Below, piece after piece: positions 25,904 to 34,682 of a stretch of 64,000 bases of DNA. Each line of letters begins with the position of its first letter. Position 1 is the stretch's first letter. The stretch spans positions 5,865,001 through 5,929,000 of the forward strand of contig NZ_AP025667.1 of assembly GCF_022846655.1 (NCBI RefSeq). The letters run 5' to 3'. The notes under the pieces are model-generated. The model was not told where the DNA came from. It made no database searches and worked only from the letters and a program-made list of their open reading frames with translations. Origin of the DNA: Streptomyces seoulensis. GTDB taxonomy: Bacteria; Actinomycetota; Actinomycetes; Streptomycetales; Streptomycetaceae. The position numbers and the translations under genes were made by a program.

Positions 25904-26320
25904 TCAGTGCGTCCCCGCCGCCTCCCGGCACAACAACCGCAGCGACCCGTGCCCACCGAACGCCCGGCGGGCCTCCTCCACCGGGTCCCAGAGGCGGCCG
26001 TCCGGGGTGCGGACCCAGTGGTCCTCGCCCGTGGCCCACCACTCGCCGCCGGTCTGGCGGACCACCACCTCGCCCGCGTAGGCGCCGAAGCCGCGCAGGG
26101 CGCGTTCGACCGCCTCCAGCGGGGGGCGGTCGCGGCGTATCTCCTCGATCACCCGGTCCACCCGCCACAGGCTCTGGGGCGAGTAGTCGAGGCGGAGACG
26201 GGCGCCCTCGCGCATGGTGGCCACCATGTCCGCGGCCCACCGCACGGGCCGCGCCGCGGCGGAGGGGCGGTGCTCCGTCTGTGCTGTCACGTACTGCGCT
26301 GTCGCAAACTGGGTCGTCAC
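25904..26320 (-). CDS. Uncharacterised actinobacterial protein
   Basis: I do not recognise a named family. The 138-residue frame has a long helix (LWRVDRVIEEIRRDR ... LEAVERALRGFGAYAGEVVVR) followed by a WWATGEDHWVRTPDGRLWDPVEEARRAF segment. This pattern of helix plus short beta strands is seen in small streptomycete proteins near sigma factors or kinases. Starts at GTG 26320 or GTG 26290 are possible; neither has a clear ribosome binding site. It probably ends at the terminator at 25815-25858. No signal peptide or membrane segment is seen. Confidence 0.65.
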   Translation of the reverse strand: MTTQFATAQYVTAQTEHRPSAAARPVRWAADMVATMREGARLRLDYSPQSLWRVDRVIEEIRRDRPPLEAVERALRGFGAYAGEVVVRQTGGEWWATGEDHWVRTPDGRLWDPVEEARRAFGGHGSLRLLCREAAGTH

Positions 26321-26460
26321 ATAAGGAAAAGCGGTCCTGACCGGCCTCGCGTAACAGGGTTCGGCGCCTCTTCCGGCAACCGGCGCAGGACCGCCCCACG
26401 GCACTCCCAGGACGGACACAGAACCCGCCCCGAGATCGGGTTTGAACCTCCTGCGGCCGC

Positions 26461-27036
26461 TCAGCCGCGTCCGCGCGCCCTCCGCGACACCACCGCGCGC
26501 AGCACCCGGCGCCCCTCCCCGGACACGTCCAGGGCGCGCCGCAGCCCCTGCGGGCCGTGCTCGGCGAGGAGTTGCAGGACGACGAGCTGCCGGCCCAGCT
26601 CGGCGGCGACCAGCGGCGGCGCCTCGTCCGCGCCGTCCTCGCCCCGGACCGCCTCGTCGTCCTCGGCCGTCGCCGCGCCCTCGGACGGCTCGGCGGGGTC
26701 GCCGGGGTCCAGCAGGCGGTGGACGCGCAGGGAGGCCAGCGAGCAGGCGTCGGCCCACGCCCGCAGCGCCTCACCGGTCCGCTCGGCCGGGGCCGACGCC
26801 AGCATCTCGCGGGCCAGCCCCGCCGCCTCGTCCTCGCCGGGGTCCGCCGGGCCGAGCGCGGCGCACGCCTTCAGCAGGCTCTCGGACCAGTCGGAGTCGT
26901 CCACGAGATGCGCCCACAGCGGGCGCAGCAACTCGTCGTCCTCGACGAGCAAGGACACGCACCGATCCGAACAAGCCAGCCCGCTCGCGGCAAGCCCGCG
27001 TGCGTCGGCCTGTGCGATCAGTTCCACCAGGCTCAT
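26461..27036 (-). CDS. Uncharacterised Leu/Ala-rich helical protein
   Basis: A 191-residue protein of unknown function. It is almost entirely helical, with an acidic middle (EPSEGAATAEDDEAVRGEDG, about residues 122-141) and a basic tail (RRVLRAVVSRRARGRG). Two Cys residues near the N-terminus (LACSDRC) could bind metal, but spacing gives no known motif. ATG 27036 has GGAGGAA upstream. It stands between a DUF4328 gene and the 25904 gene, all on the minus strand, with about 92 and 140 base gaps, so the three may be separately transcribed. Repeat-type protein-protein scaffolds are one possibility. Confidence 0.65.
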   Translation of the reverse strand: MSLVELIAQADARGLAASGLACSDRCVSLLVEDDELLRPLWAHLVDDSDWSESLLKACAALGPADPGEDEAAGLAREMLASAPAERTGEALRAWADACSLASLRVHRLLDPGDPAEPSEGAATAEDDEAVRGEDGADEAPPLVAAELGRQLVVLQLLAEHGPQGLRRALDVSGEGRRVLRAVVSRRARGRG

Positions 27037-27128
27037 GGAATTCCTCCCTCGCCTGGGCACCGCCTGTACGGAGCCCGCATTTCCCCTTACTGCGTGCGAC
27101 GGGCCCGGAGTGTCACAGTCACCGTTTT

Positions 27129-27797
27129 TCAGCCAAGAGCGGCGCTCGGCAGCAACGGCCCCCCAAGCGCCTTCTCGTGCTGCATCCGGGTCAGCTTCAG
27201 GACGACCACGGCGGCGAGGACCGCGGCGAGAAGGTCGAGGGAGTCGGCCAGGGCGAGCGCCCCCACCCCGCCCCCGCCGCGCAGCAACCGGTCGGCGAGC
27301 AGATCGGCCACCCACAGCGTCCACCACAGGTTGACCAGCGCGTGCCCGGCCGGCCGGCCCTGCGGTGCGCTGGCGTCCCATGCCTCGAGGACGATCCGGC
27401 GCGGGAACCAGAAGTTCACGATGGGGACGAACCAGCCGGCGATCGCCCACCAGCGCCCCAGACTCTGCGAACTCCCGTCGAACACGTCGGCGTTGTGCCG
27501 CACCCGCCACAGCCAGCACAGGTACACGACCGCGGTGGCGACCAGCAGGGCCACCTGCGTGCCGCTGACGACCGCCACGGTCAGGTCGGACGGCAGCCGC
27601 CAGTCGACCCAGAGCGCGGCCACGTCACCGACCGCGACCAGCCCGAGCAGCACGGCCGTGGCCCGCCCCAGCCCGACCGGCGAACGCAGCGGCGGCCCCG
27701 GCGGCACGAAGGGCGCGAAGGAGTCGGCCGGCGCGCAGCGGGCGCACCGCGTCTCCCCGGTGACGGCCTCGGTGCTGTGGCAACTGGCGCAGATCAT
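27129..27797 (-). CDS. DUF4328-type membrane protein with N-terminal zinc ribbon
   Basis: A 222-residue protein. The N-terminus MICASCHSTEAVTGETRCARC holds two CxxC pairs, a probable zinc ribbon. Four hydrophobic segments follow (around residues 50-70, 85-110, 125-150 and 175-205). The segment WWAIAGWFVPIVNFWFPRRIV is typical of DUF4328 membrane proteins. ATG 27797 is chosen because the Cys motif starts immediately and a G-rich site precedes it. Function is unknown; the zinc-ribbon plus four-helix layout suggests a membrane regulator. The next gene upstream (hexosaminidase) is 109 bases away. Confidence 0.75.
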   Translation of the reverse strand: MICASCHSTEAVTGETRCARCAPADSFAPFVPPGPPLRSPVGLGRATAVLLGLVAVGDVAALWVDWRLPSDLTVAVVSGTQVALLVATAVVYLCWLWRVRHNADVFDGSSQSLGRWWAIAGWFVPIVNFWFPRRIVLEAWDASAPQGRPAGHALVNLWWTLWVADLLADRLLRGGGGVGALALADSLDLLAAVLAAVVVLKLTRMQHEKALGGPLLPSAALG

Positions 27798-27906
27798 GGC
27801 GGTGTTCCCCCCCGGTACGGCTGAAACGGCGTACGCGGCCCTCCCCAGAGCCGCGTACACACGAGCGAACACGGAAACTTACGTGTTACGCCCACATTCC
27901 GTCCAC

Positions 27907-29538
27907 TCAGCCCAGCTTGTTCGACAGCTCCTTGAACTGCGGCCAGGACAGCGGTGGTTGACCCGAGTCCCAGAGCTTCTGCACCGTGGCCCGCAGCGGC
28001 ATCCGGATGCCGGACGCGACCTGGCTCTCGGTCTGCGCATTCGGGAAGTCGCACCACACGGCGAAGGAACCGCCGGGGATCTGACCGTCGTACCGCGCCG
28101 GGACCGCGCTCGTGCCCCGGATCACGCGCGGGGTCCACTGCTGGTAGATCCGCTGGCCGGTCGGGTAGGTGAAGTCGTTCGGCTCGCCGAGGACGTAGTA
28201 CAGGTACTCGTCGTTGTAGTTGTAGACCTCGCGGCCCGCGCTCAGGTAGTCCACCGGGGGCCGGGCGCCGATCTCCTTGCCGGTCCAGTAGGCGACCTGG
28301 ATGTCCTTGGCGGGCTGGATCGTGGAGTCGCGCAGGAAGCCGTCGTTCCACGCCCGCATGGTGCGGTCGTGGGCCCGGATGGTGTCCGCTCGGCCGTTCA
28401 GCCAGCCGGTGGTGAGGTCGGCGACGTTGCCGTTCGCGCCGTAGGCGTCACGGGCGGCCGCGGCGAGCTGCGGGTAGGACGCCTCGGGGTCGGAGACGAC
28501 CAGCGCCTGGTACTCGTCGCCGCCCAGGTTCCACTTGTCGCCCGGGAAGAGGTCCGCGTACTCGTCGAGCAGATCGTCGACGATCTTCGCGGACTCGGGC
28601 TTGGAGATGTCGATCGCGCCGCGCGTGGCCTTGCCGTTGACGTTGCGGAGCTGGAGATCGGGGTGGGCGGCGATGACGGCGCCCAGGTGCCCCGGCGAGT
28701 CGATCTCGGGCACGATCTGGATGTGCCGGGCGGCGGCCAGGTCGACGATCTTCTTGACCTGCGCCTTGGTGAGGTGGTCCTTGGAGACGATCTCGGGGTG
28801 GCTGGTGGACTGGATGCGGAACGCCTGGTCGTCGGAGAAGTGCAGGCCCAGCTCGTTGTACTTCAGGTCGCCCAGCTCGCGTATCCGGTCCTCGATCCAG
28901 GTCTCGGAGAACGGTTTGCGCGCGATGTCCAGCATGAAGCCGCGCGAGGGCTTGGCGGGCTCGTCCTTGACGACGCCCTCGGGGGCGGTGCCGCCGCCGT
29001 GGACCTCTTGTTTCAGGGTCCGGGTGCCGTAGAAGACGCCCGCGTCGGCGGGCCCCGTGATGTCGACGCGGCCGTCGCGCACGGTCATGGTGTACGACTC
29101 CGGGTTGCCGCTCCCGCCCAGGCCGAGCCGGACGTCGCCGGCCCGGGTGTCGTTCTTCTCGCCGCCGTAGTCGAGGCCCAGCTCACCGGCTATGAGCTTG
29201 CCCTCGTCGGCCAGCGCCGGGTCGGTCACCACCACCCGTGCGCCGTCCCGCGGCTTCCAGCCGGGCCCGCGCGCCGACGTGTGGTCGCGCACGGCCGGGA
29301 TCGTCTTCGGCGCCTGGGACATCGGGTACGAGCGGCTCGGCGACGGGGTCGGCGGGTCGGCCTGCCGGGAGGCACCGACCGCGCCCGCGTCCGAGCCTCC
29401 ACCGGAACCACCGCCTCCGGATGATGCCCACACTCCGACGCCCACCCCGGTCACCACGGTCCCGACGACCGCGGCGGCCATGATGGCCCGCTTCCGTTTG
29501 ACCTGCCGCGCCGTAGCACGGTGTCTGTGCTGGCTCAC
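27907..29538 (-). CDS. Beta-N-acetylhexosaminidase, GH20
   Basis: A 543-residue exported glycosidase that removes terminal GlcNAc/GalNAc from chito-oligosaccharides and related glycans. The N-terminus has a basic cluster and one hydrophobic segment, then a Ser/Pro-rich linker, the GH20b domain (RDGRVDITGPADAGVFYGTRTL), and the catalytic TIM barrel. The Asp-Glu pair is in WNLGGDEY (about residues 339-340), where many GH20 enzymes have His in place of Asn. GTG 29538 is preferred because TACGTT lies six bases upstream (leaderless); ATG 29619 would add 27 residues. The product supports chitin use and GlcNAc supply. Confidence 0.9.
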   Translation of the reverse strand: MSQHRHRATARQVKRKRAIMAAAVVGTVVTGVGVGVWASSGGGGSGGGSDAGAVGASRQADPPTPSPSRSYPMSQAPKTIPAVRDHTSARGPGWKPRDGARVVVTDPALADEGKLIAGELGLDYGGEKNDTRAGDVRLGLGGSGNPESYTMTVRDGRVDITGPADAGVFYGTRTLKQEVHGGGTAPEGVVKDEPAKPSRGFMLDIARKPFSETWIEDRIRELGDLKYNELGLHFSDDQAFRIQSTSHPEIVSKDHLTKAQVKKIVDLAAARHIQIVPEIDSPGHLGAVIAAHPDLQLRNVNGKATRGAIDISKPESAKIVDDLLDEYADLFPGDKWNLGGDEYQALVVSDPEASYPQLAAAARDAYGANGNVADLTTGWLNGRADTIRAHDRTMRAWNDGFLRDSTIQPAKDIQVAYWTGKEIGARPPVDYLSAGREVYNYNDEYLYYVLGEPNDFTYPTGQRIYQQWTPRVIRGTSAVPARYDGQIPGGSFAVWCDFPNAQTESQVASGIRMPLRATVQKLWDSGQPPLSWPQFKELSNKLG

Positions 29539-29695
29539 CCTCCCAACGTACGACCGAAACGCCGATCTTTCGTCATCGAGCCGCTCTGAAACTCTCCCGT
29601 CCGAGTGAAATTCGGGCATCCGTCGGACACACAGTGACCACTCTCGATAACGTGTCGGCACATCCTTCACAGCTCCCCCTGCCGCCCCTGCCACC

Positions 29696-30268
29696 ATGGC
29701 TCCCCCCATGCCGCATCCAGTGACGCGAGGACCCACGCTGCCTGCGCACCGTTCGCCGTATCTCCCCACCCCGCTGGACGCCTTCAATCTGGCGCCTGCC
29801 GAGGAGGCCCGCGCGCTGCTCCTGCGCTGTCTGCGCAACGCCCGCTGGGCGCACCGGCTCGCCGAGCACCGCCCCTATCCCGACCTGGGCGCCCTGCTGG
29901 CGGCGGCGGACGAGGCGGCCTACGACCTGCGGCCCGTCGACCTGGCCGACGCCCTGGCGAGCGAGTCCCTGCCCGAGCTGCCCGAGGACACCTACTCGGC
30001 GGCCCACACGGCCCTGAGCGCGGCACACGCCGCCTACGAGGCCCGCTTCGGCCATGTGTTCGTCATCGCGCCGGGCGGCGCCACCCCCGAGGAAGCACTC
30101 GACCGCGTCCTGGAAGGCATCCGGTCACGATTGGCGAACGATCCCGAGGACGAGCGGGTGGTCGCCGCCGAGGAACTCCGGGGTCTGGCCAGGCACCGCC
30201 TCGCGGCCCATCTGGGCTCCATGGGCACCCGCGCGACCAGCCACTACGCGCCCCGGCCGGGCGTATAG
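29696..30268 (+). CDS. OHCU decarboxylase-like protein, probably not catalytic
   Basis: A 190-residue protein whose C-terminal half follows the 2-oxo-4-hydroxy-4-carboxy-5-ureidoimidazoline (OHCU) decarboxylase pattern (YEARFGHVFVIAPGGATPEEALDRVLEGIRSRLAND). The catalytic His-Pro stretch expected in the middle of active enzymes is not visible: the region reads YDLRPVDLADALASESLP. It is not next to uricase or HIU hydrolase genes. The start is the ATG at 29696; the ribosome binding site is weak, and later in-frame starts are possible. It could be a repurposed paralog; function unknown. Confidence 0.7.
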   Translation: MAPPMPHPVTRGPTLPAHRSPYLPTPLDAFNLAPAEEARALLLRCLRNARWAHRLAEHRPYPDLGALLAAADEAAYDLRPVDLADALASESLPELPEDTYSAAHTALSAAHAAYEARFGHVFVIAPGGATPEEALDRVLEGIRSRLANDPEDERVVAAEELRGLARHRLAAHLGSMGTRATSHYAPRPGV

Positions 30269-30456
30269 CGGACGAACCCGCCCGGATGCGCCGAAGCGGG
30301 AATCACGGAACGGGCCGGATCACCCGAAACAGGCCCCCCGTCAGCCGCACCGCGCCTCATGGATACGATGCTGAGGGCCGGTGGACCGTACCCGGCCGGG
30401 CCCGACCGACAGTGAAGCCGGCGCGGCCCTAGTCCCCGCATCCGGAGGGTTCTTCC
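30269..30456 (+). promoter_or_regulatory. Upstream region of the sdh operon
   Basis: 188 bases between the OHCU-like gene and sdhC. TACGAT at 30364-30369 is the best -10 hexamer, with GTCAGC about 18 bases upstream as weak -35, predicting a leader of roughly 80 bases. No riboswitch-like fold was recognised. Confidence 0.4.
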
Positions 30457-30837
30457 GTGCCGGCTGGAACGCTGTACCGCGGCCGGGAAGGTATGTGGTC
30501 CTGGGTGGCTCATCGAGTCACCGGCGTCCTCATCTTCTTCTTCCTGTTCGTTCACGTGCTGGACACCGCCCTCGTGCGTGTCTCCCCCGAGGACTACGAC
30601 AAGGTCGTAGCCACGTACAAGACCCCGATCGTCGCGCTGCTGGAGTACGGCCTCGTGGCCGCAATCCTCTTCCACGCGCTCAACGGTCTGCGCGTCATCG
30701 CCGTCGACTTCTGGTCGAAGGGCCCGCGCTACCAGAAGCAGATGCTGTGGAGCGTCCTCGGCGTCTGGATCATCCTGATGGCCGGTGCCCTGTACCCGGT
30801 CCTCGGCCACGCCGCTCGTGTCCTGTTCGGGAGCTGA
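30457..30837 (+). CDS. sdhC: Succinate dehydrogenase cytochrome b556 subunit
   Basis: A 126-residue membrane anchor of complex II with three transmembrane segments (about residues 20-42, 60-82 and 95-118). The family segment MWSWVAHRVTGVLIFFFLFVHVLD carries the Arg and the heme-ligand type His positions. GTG 30457 has GGAGG upstream. It is the first gene of sdhCDAB, five bases before sdhD. It anchors the dehydrogenase and passes electrons to menaquinone. Confidence 0.95.
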   Translation: MPAGTLYRGREGMWSWVAHRVTGVLIFFFLFVHVLDTALVRVSPEDYDKVVATYKTPIVALLEYGLVAAILFHALNGLRVIAVDFWSKGPRYQKQMLWSVLGVWIILMAGALYPVLGHAARVLFGS

Positions 30838-30842
30838 CGCCG

Positions 30843-31316
30843 ATGTCCACCTCTGAGATCAACCTGACGGGCTCCTCCGCGGACGCCGCCGAGGACGCCT
30901 ACGCGCTGTCCCTCGACGCGCCCCGCGCGCGCACCCGCACCAAGAAGACCCCGAAGTCCACGCGGGGCAACTTCGAGATGGCCGCCTGGCTCTTCATGCG
31001 CCTGTCCGGCGTCGTGCTGGTCGTCCTGGTCCTCGGCCACCTGCTGATCCAGCTCGTGCTGGACGGCGGCGTCTCCAAGATCGGCTTCGCCTTCGTGGCC
31101 GGCCGCTGGGCGTCCCCGTTCTGGCAGGTCTGGGACCTGCTGATGCTGTGGCTGGCGATGCTCCACGGCGCCAACGGCCTGCGCACGGTCATCAACGACT
31201 ACGCGGAGCGCGTGAACACCCGCCTGTGGCTCAAGGGCCTGCTCTACACGGCCACGGTGTTCACCATCCTGCTGGGCACGCTGGTGATCTTCACCTTCGA
31301 CCCGAACATCCGCTAG
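30843..31316 (+). CDS. sdhD: Succinate dehydrogenase membrane anchor subunit
   Basis: A 157-residue membrane subunit. The N-terminal ~45 residues are soluble and basic (ARTRTKKTPKSTRGN), followed by three transmembrane segments. The conserved WLFMRLSGVVLVVLVLGHLL and MLWLAMLHGANGLRTVINDY carry the heme-coordinating His and quinone-site residues. ATG 30843 lies five bases after the sdhC stop. Length and layout fit actinobacterial SdhD. Confidence 0.94.
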   Translation: MSTSEINLTGSSADAAEDAYALSLDAPRARTRTKKTPKSTRGNFEMAAWLFMRLSGVVLVVLVLGHLLIQLVLDGGVSKIGFAFVAGRWASPFWQVWDLLMLWLAMLHGANGLRTVINDYAERVNTRLWLKGLLYTATVFTILLGTLVIFTFDPNIR

Positions 31317-31333
31317 GCGGGGCTGCGAGAATC

Positions 31334-33088
31334 ATGAAGATCCACAAGTACGACACCGTCATCGTCGGCGCCGGTGGCGCGGGCATGCGCGCGGCCATCG
31401 AGTCCACGAAGCGCAGCCGCACCGCCGTGCTGACCAAGCTCTACCCCACCCGCTCCCACACGGGCGCCGCGCAGGGCGGCATGGCCGCCGCGCTGGCGAA
31501 CGTGGAGGAGGACAACTGGGAGTGGCACACCTTCGACACGGTCAAGGGCGGTGACTACCTGGTCGACCAGGACGCCGCCGAGATCCTGGCGAAGGAGGCC
31601 ATCGACGCGGTCCTCGACCTGGAGAAGATGGGCCTGCCGTTCAACCGGACACCCAACGGCACCATCGACCAGCGGCGCTTCGGCGGTCACTCCCGCAACC
31701 ACGGCGAGGCCCCGGTCCGCCGGTCCTGCTACGCGGCCGACCGCACCGGCCACATGATCCTCCAGACGCTGTACCAGAACTGCGTCAAGGAGGGCGTGGA
31801 GTTCTTCAACGAGTTCTACGTGCTGGACCAGCTCATCACCGAGGTCGACGGCGTCAAGACGTCCTCCGGTGTGATCGCGTACGAGCTGGCCACCGGCGAG
31901 ATCCACGTCTTCCAGGCGAAGTCCGTGATCTACGCGTCCGGCGGCACCGGCAAGTTCTTCAAGGTGACCTCCAACGCGCACACCCTGACCGGTGACGGCC
32001 AGGCCGCGTGCTTCCGCCGGGGCATCCCGCTGGAGGACATGGAGTTCTTCCAGTTCCACCCGACCGGCATCTGGCGCATGGGCATCCTGCTGACGGAGGG
32101 CGCCCGCGGTGAGGGCGGCATCCTCCGCAACAAGGACGGCGAGCGCTTCATGGAGAAGTACGCGCCGGTCATGAAGGACCTCGCGTCCCGTGACGTCGTC
32201 TCGCGCTCCATCTACACGGAGATCCGTGAGGGCCGCGGCTGCGGTCCCGAGGGCGACCACGTCTACCTCGACCTCACGCACCTCCCGCCGGAGCAGCTCG
32301 ACGCCAAGCTGCCCGACATCACGGAGTTCGCGCGGACCTACCTCGGTATCGAGCCCTACACGGACCCGATCCCGATCCAGCCCACCGCGCACTACGCCAT
32401 GGGCGGCATCCCGACCAACGTCGAGGGTGAGGTCCTGTCGGACAACACCACCGTCGTGCCGGGTCTGTACGCGGCCGGCGAGGTCGCCTGTGTCTCCGTG
32501 CACGGCGCCAACCGCCTGGGCACCAACTCGCTGCTGGACATCAACGTGTTCGGCCGCCGCGCGGGCATCGCCGCCGCCGACTACGCCCACACCGTGGACT
32601 TCGTCGAGCTGCCGGAGAACCCCGAGGCGATGGTCGTCGCGCAGATCGAGCGACTGCGGGACGCCACGGGCACCGAGCGGGTGGCCGACATCCGCCGGGA
32701 GCTGCAGGAGACCATGGACGCCAACGTCATGGTGTTCCGCACCGAGCAGACGATCAAGACGGCGGTCGAGAAGATCGCCGAGCTGCGCGAGCGGTACCTC
32801 AACGTGTCGATCCAGGACAAGGGCAAGCGGTTCAACACCGACCTGCTGGAGGCCATCGAGCTGGGCAACCTGCTGGAGCTGGCCGAGGTCATGGCAATCT
32901 CCGCACTGGCCCGCAAGGAGTCCCGCGGCGGTCACTACCGCGAGGACTACCCGAACCGCGACGACGTCAACTTCATGCGCCACACGATGGCGTACCGCGA
33001 GGTGGGCGACGACGGCTCGGAGACCGTGCGTCTCGACTACAAGCCGGTCGTCCAGACCCGCTACCAGCCGATGGAGCGTAAGTACTGA
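31334..33088 (+). CDS. sdhA: Succinate dehydrogenase flavoprotein subunit
   Basis: A 584-residue FAD subunit that oxidises succinate to fumarate in the TCA cycle. The dinucleotide-binding GAGGAGMRAAIE is at residues 12-23. Covalent FAD attachment is expected at His42 in TRSHTGAAQGG. The substrate region HPTGIWRMGILLTEGARGEGG and the active-site Arg region GANRLGTNSLLDINVFGRRAG are intact. ATG 31334 is 17 bases after sdhD. The stop overlaps the sdhB start (TGATGG). Confidence 0.97.
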   Translation: MKIHKYDTVIVGAGGAGMRAAIESTKRSRTAVLTKLYPTRSHTGAAQGGMAAALANVEEDNWEWHTFDTVKGGDYLVDQDAAEILAKEAIDAVLDLEKMGLPFNRTPNGTIDQRRFGGHSRNHGEAPVRRSCYAADRTGHMILQTLYQNCVKEGVEFFNEFYVLDQLITEVDGVKTSSGVIAYELATGEIHVFQAKSVIYASGGTGKFFKVTSNAHTLTGDGQAACFRRGIPLEDMEFFQFHPTGIWRMGILLTEGARGEGGILRNKDGERFMEKYAPVMKDLASRDVVSRSIYTEIREGRGCGPEGDHVYLDLTHLPPEQLDAKLPDITEFARTYLGIEPYTDPIPIQPTAHYAMGGIPTNVEGEVLSDNTTVVPGLYAAGEVACVSVHGANRLGTNSLLDINVFGRRAGIAAADYAHTVDFVELPENPEAMVVAQIERLRDATGTERVADIRRELQETMDANVMVFRTEQTIKTAVEKIAELRERYLNVSIQDKGKRFNTDLLEAIELGNLLELAEVMAISALARKESRGGHYREDYPNRDDVNFMRHTMAYREVGDDGSETVRLDYKPVVQTRYQPMERKY

Positions 33089-33849
33089 TGGCTACCCCTG
33101 TTCTGGACAAGGTGGAGGCGGACTCCGCGGCGTCCCCCTACATCACGGTCACCCTGCGCATCCGCCGGTTCAACCCGGAGGTCTCGGCGGAGGTCCACTG
33201 GGAAGACTTCCAGTTGGAGATGGACCCCAAGGAGCGCGTCCTCGACGGGCTCAACAAGATCAAGTGGGACCTCGACGGCACGCTGACCTTCCGCCGTTCC
33301 TGCGCCCACGGCATCTGCGGGTCCGACGCGATGCGGATCAACGGCAAGAACCGTCTGGCCTGCAAGACGCTGATCAAGGACGTCAACCCCGAGAAGCCGA
33401 TCACGGTCGAGCCCATCAAGGGCCTGACCGCGCTCAAGGACCTCGTGGTCGACATGGACCCGTTCTTCCAGGCGTACCGGGACGTCATGCCGTTCCTGGT
33501 CACCAACGACACCAACGAGCCGACCCGTGAGCGGCTGCAGTCGGCGGAGGACCGCGAGCGCTTCGACGACACCACGAAGTGCATCCTGTGCGCCGCGTGC
33601 ACCTCGTCGTGCCCGGTGTTCTGGAACGACGGCCAGTACTTCGGCCCGGCCGCGATCGTGAACGCGCACCGCTTCATCTTCGACTCGCGCGACGATGCCG
33701 GTGAGCAGCGCCTGGAGATCCTCAACGACCGCGACGGCGTGTGGCGCTGCCGCACGACCTTCAACTGCACGGACGCCTGCCCGCGCGGTATCGAGGTCAC
33801 GAAGGCGATCCAGGAAGTCAAGCGCGCCCTGATCACGCGCCGCTTCTGA
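33088..33849 (+). CDS. sdhB: Succinate dehydrogenase iron-sulfur subunit
   Basis: A 253-residue subunit carrying the [2Fe-2S], [4Fe-4S] and [3Fe-4S] clusters. Ligand motifs are visible: SCAHGICGSDAM plus the later NRLAC for [2Fe-2S] (Asp replaces the third Cys, as in E. coli SdhB), CILCAACTSSCP for [4Fe-4S], and CRTTFNCTDACPRG for the others. It transfers electrons from FAD to the quinone site. ATG 33088 overlaps the sdhA stop. The operon ends at the 14-bp terminator after this gene. Confidence 0.97.
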   Translation: MATPVLDKVEADSAASPYITVTLRIRRFNPEVSAEVHWEDFQLEMDPKERVLDGLNKIKWDLDGTLTFRRSCAHGICGSDAMRINGKNRLACKTLIKDVNPEKPITVEPIKGLTALKDLVVDMDPFFQAYRDVMPFLVTNDTNEPTRERLQSAEDRERFDDTTKCILCAACTSSCPVFWNDGQYFGPAAIVNAHRFIFDSRDDAGEQRLEILNDRDGVWRCRTTFNCTDACPRGIEVTKAIQEVKRALITRRF

Positions 33850-33862
33850 GACCGACCCGCGA

Positions 33863-33893
33863 GGGCCCCGTTCCGGTTTCCGGAACGGGGCCC
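33863..33893 (+). terminator. Terminator of the sdh operon
   Basis: A perfect 14-bp stem (33863-33876 with 33880-33893) with a TTT loop, 13 bases after the sdhB stop. It is one of the strongest hairpins in the window. Confidence 0.88.
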
Positions 33894-33997
33894 TTCGTCG
33901 TCCGGAGACACCTTCGGGTGAAGGGGATCGTTCGGGACGTAGGGGGACGGCGCGGCCTACGATGATGCTCTCGGCACCGGTCCCTGGGAGGCACCTC

Positions 33998-34606
33998 ATG
34001 TCCGCAGCAGCCGTCGAGCAGCCTCACGGCGAGAGCGCGCTGATCGCGGAAGCCAACCGGCTCATGGAACGTAATCCGGGCTACCGCGTCGAGATCATCG
34101 GAGGCCAGCTCCTCGTGTCCCCGCCTCCTGACGGTCCGCACGGTGTCGCCATGACCGATGTGATGCTGCCCTTCGCGTCCGCCGGTCTTCACGGAACCGA
34201 GTCCAAGATCGTGGCGGGCATCGGCCTCTGGCTGCCGACGGGCGCCGACGACTACGCGATCCCCGACGTCTCCCTGGTCGACAGCGACTACCGGGACCAC
34301 TACGTGGGCAACAACTGCTACGCCCCCGTGTGCTTCCGCCTCGTCGTGGAGGTCACCTCCAGCAACTACCGCACCGACCTGCGCACCAAGGTCGCCGCCT
34401 ACGCCGAGGCGAAGGTTCCGGTGTACGTCATCGTGGACCGGAAGCACGAACGACTGCACGTGCTCTCCCGCCCCGTGGGGGACACCTACGAGAGCCATCG
34501 GCCCCACACCCCTGGCGAACTCGTCGTCCTCCCCGACTCCATCGGCGCGAAGGTAACCCTGGACGCGGCCGCGATCATCGAGGCGGGGCGCCCACAGCGT
34601 CCTTGA
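33998..34606 (+). CDS. Uma2/DUF820-family putative PD-(D/E)XK nuclease-fold protein
   Basis: A 202-residue protein of the Uma2 family (restriction-endonuclease-like fold, function unknown). Nuclease-type acidic residues sit in YAIPDVSLVD and VVEVTSSN, and the adjacent KVAAYAEAKVPVYVIVDRK matches the family's final motif. ATG 33998 has GGGAGG nine bases upstream. A TACGAT at 33958-33963 is a good -10. Uma2 genes are abundant in Streptomyces and often stand alone, as here. Whether it cuts DNA is unproven. Confidence 0.85.
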   Translation: MSAAAVEQPHGESALIAEANRLMERNPGYRVEIIGGQLLVSPPPDGPHGVAMTDVMLPFASAGLHGTESKIVAGIGLWLPTGADDYAIPDVSLVDSDYRDHYVGNNCYAPVCFRLVVEVTSSNYRTDLRTKVAAYAEAKVPVYVIVDRKHERLHVLSRPVGDTYESHRPHTPGELVVLPDSIGAKVTLDAAAIIEAGRPQRP

Positions 34607-34682
34607 TTCTTTCCGTGCCGTCGCAACCGGGCTGGCAGGATGGGCTCCGCCAGGACATCGCGTGACACAGGGGGCCACCAGC

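Noticed and set aside
26557..29424. 955-codon plus-strand open frame across DUF4328 and hexosaminidase genes
   Set aside because: Covers two genes and an intergenic gap on the other strand, has no start signal and no recognisable domain.
29641..29695. Promoter for the OHCU-like gene with TAACGT at ~29648
   Set aside because: The hexamer is about 45 bases from the ATG with no -35 partner; too weak to annotate.
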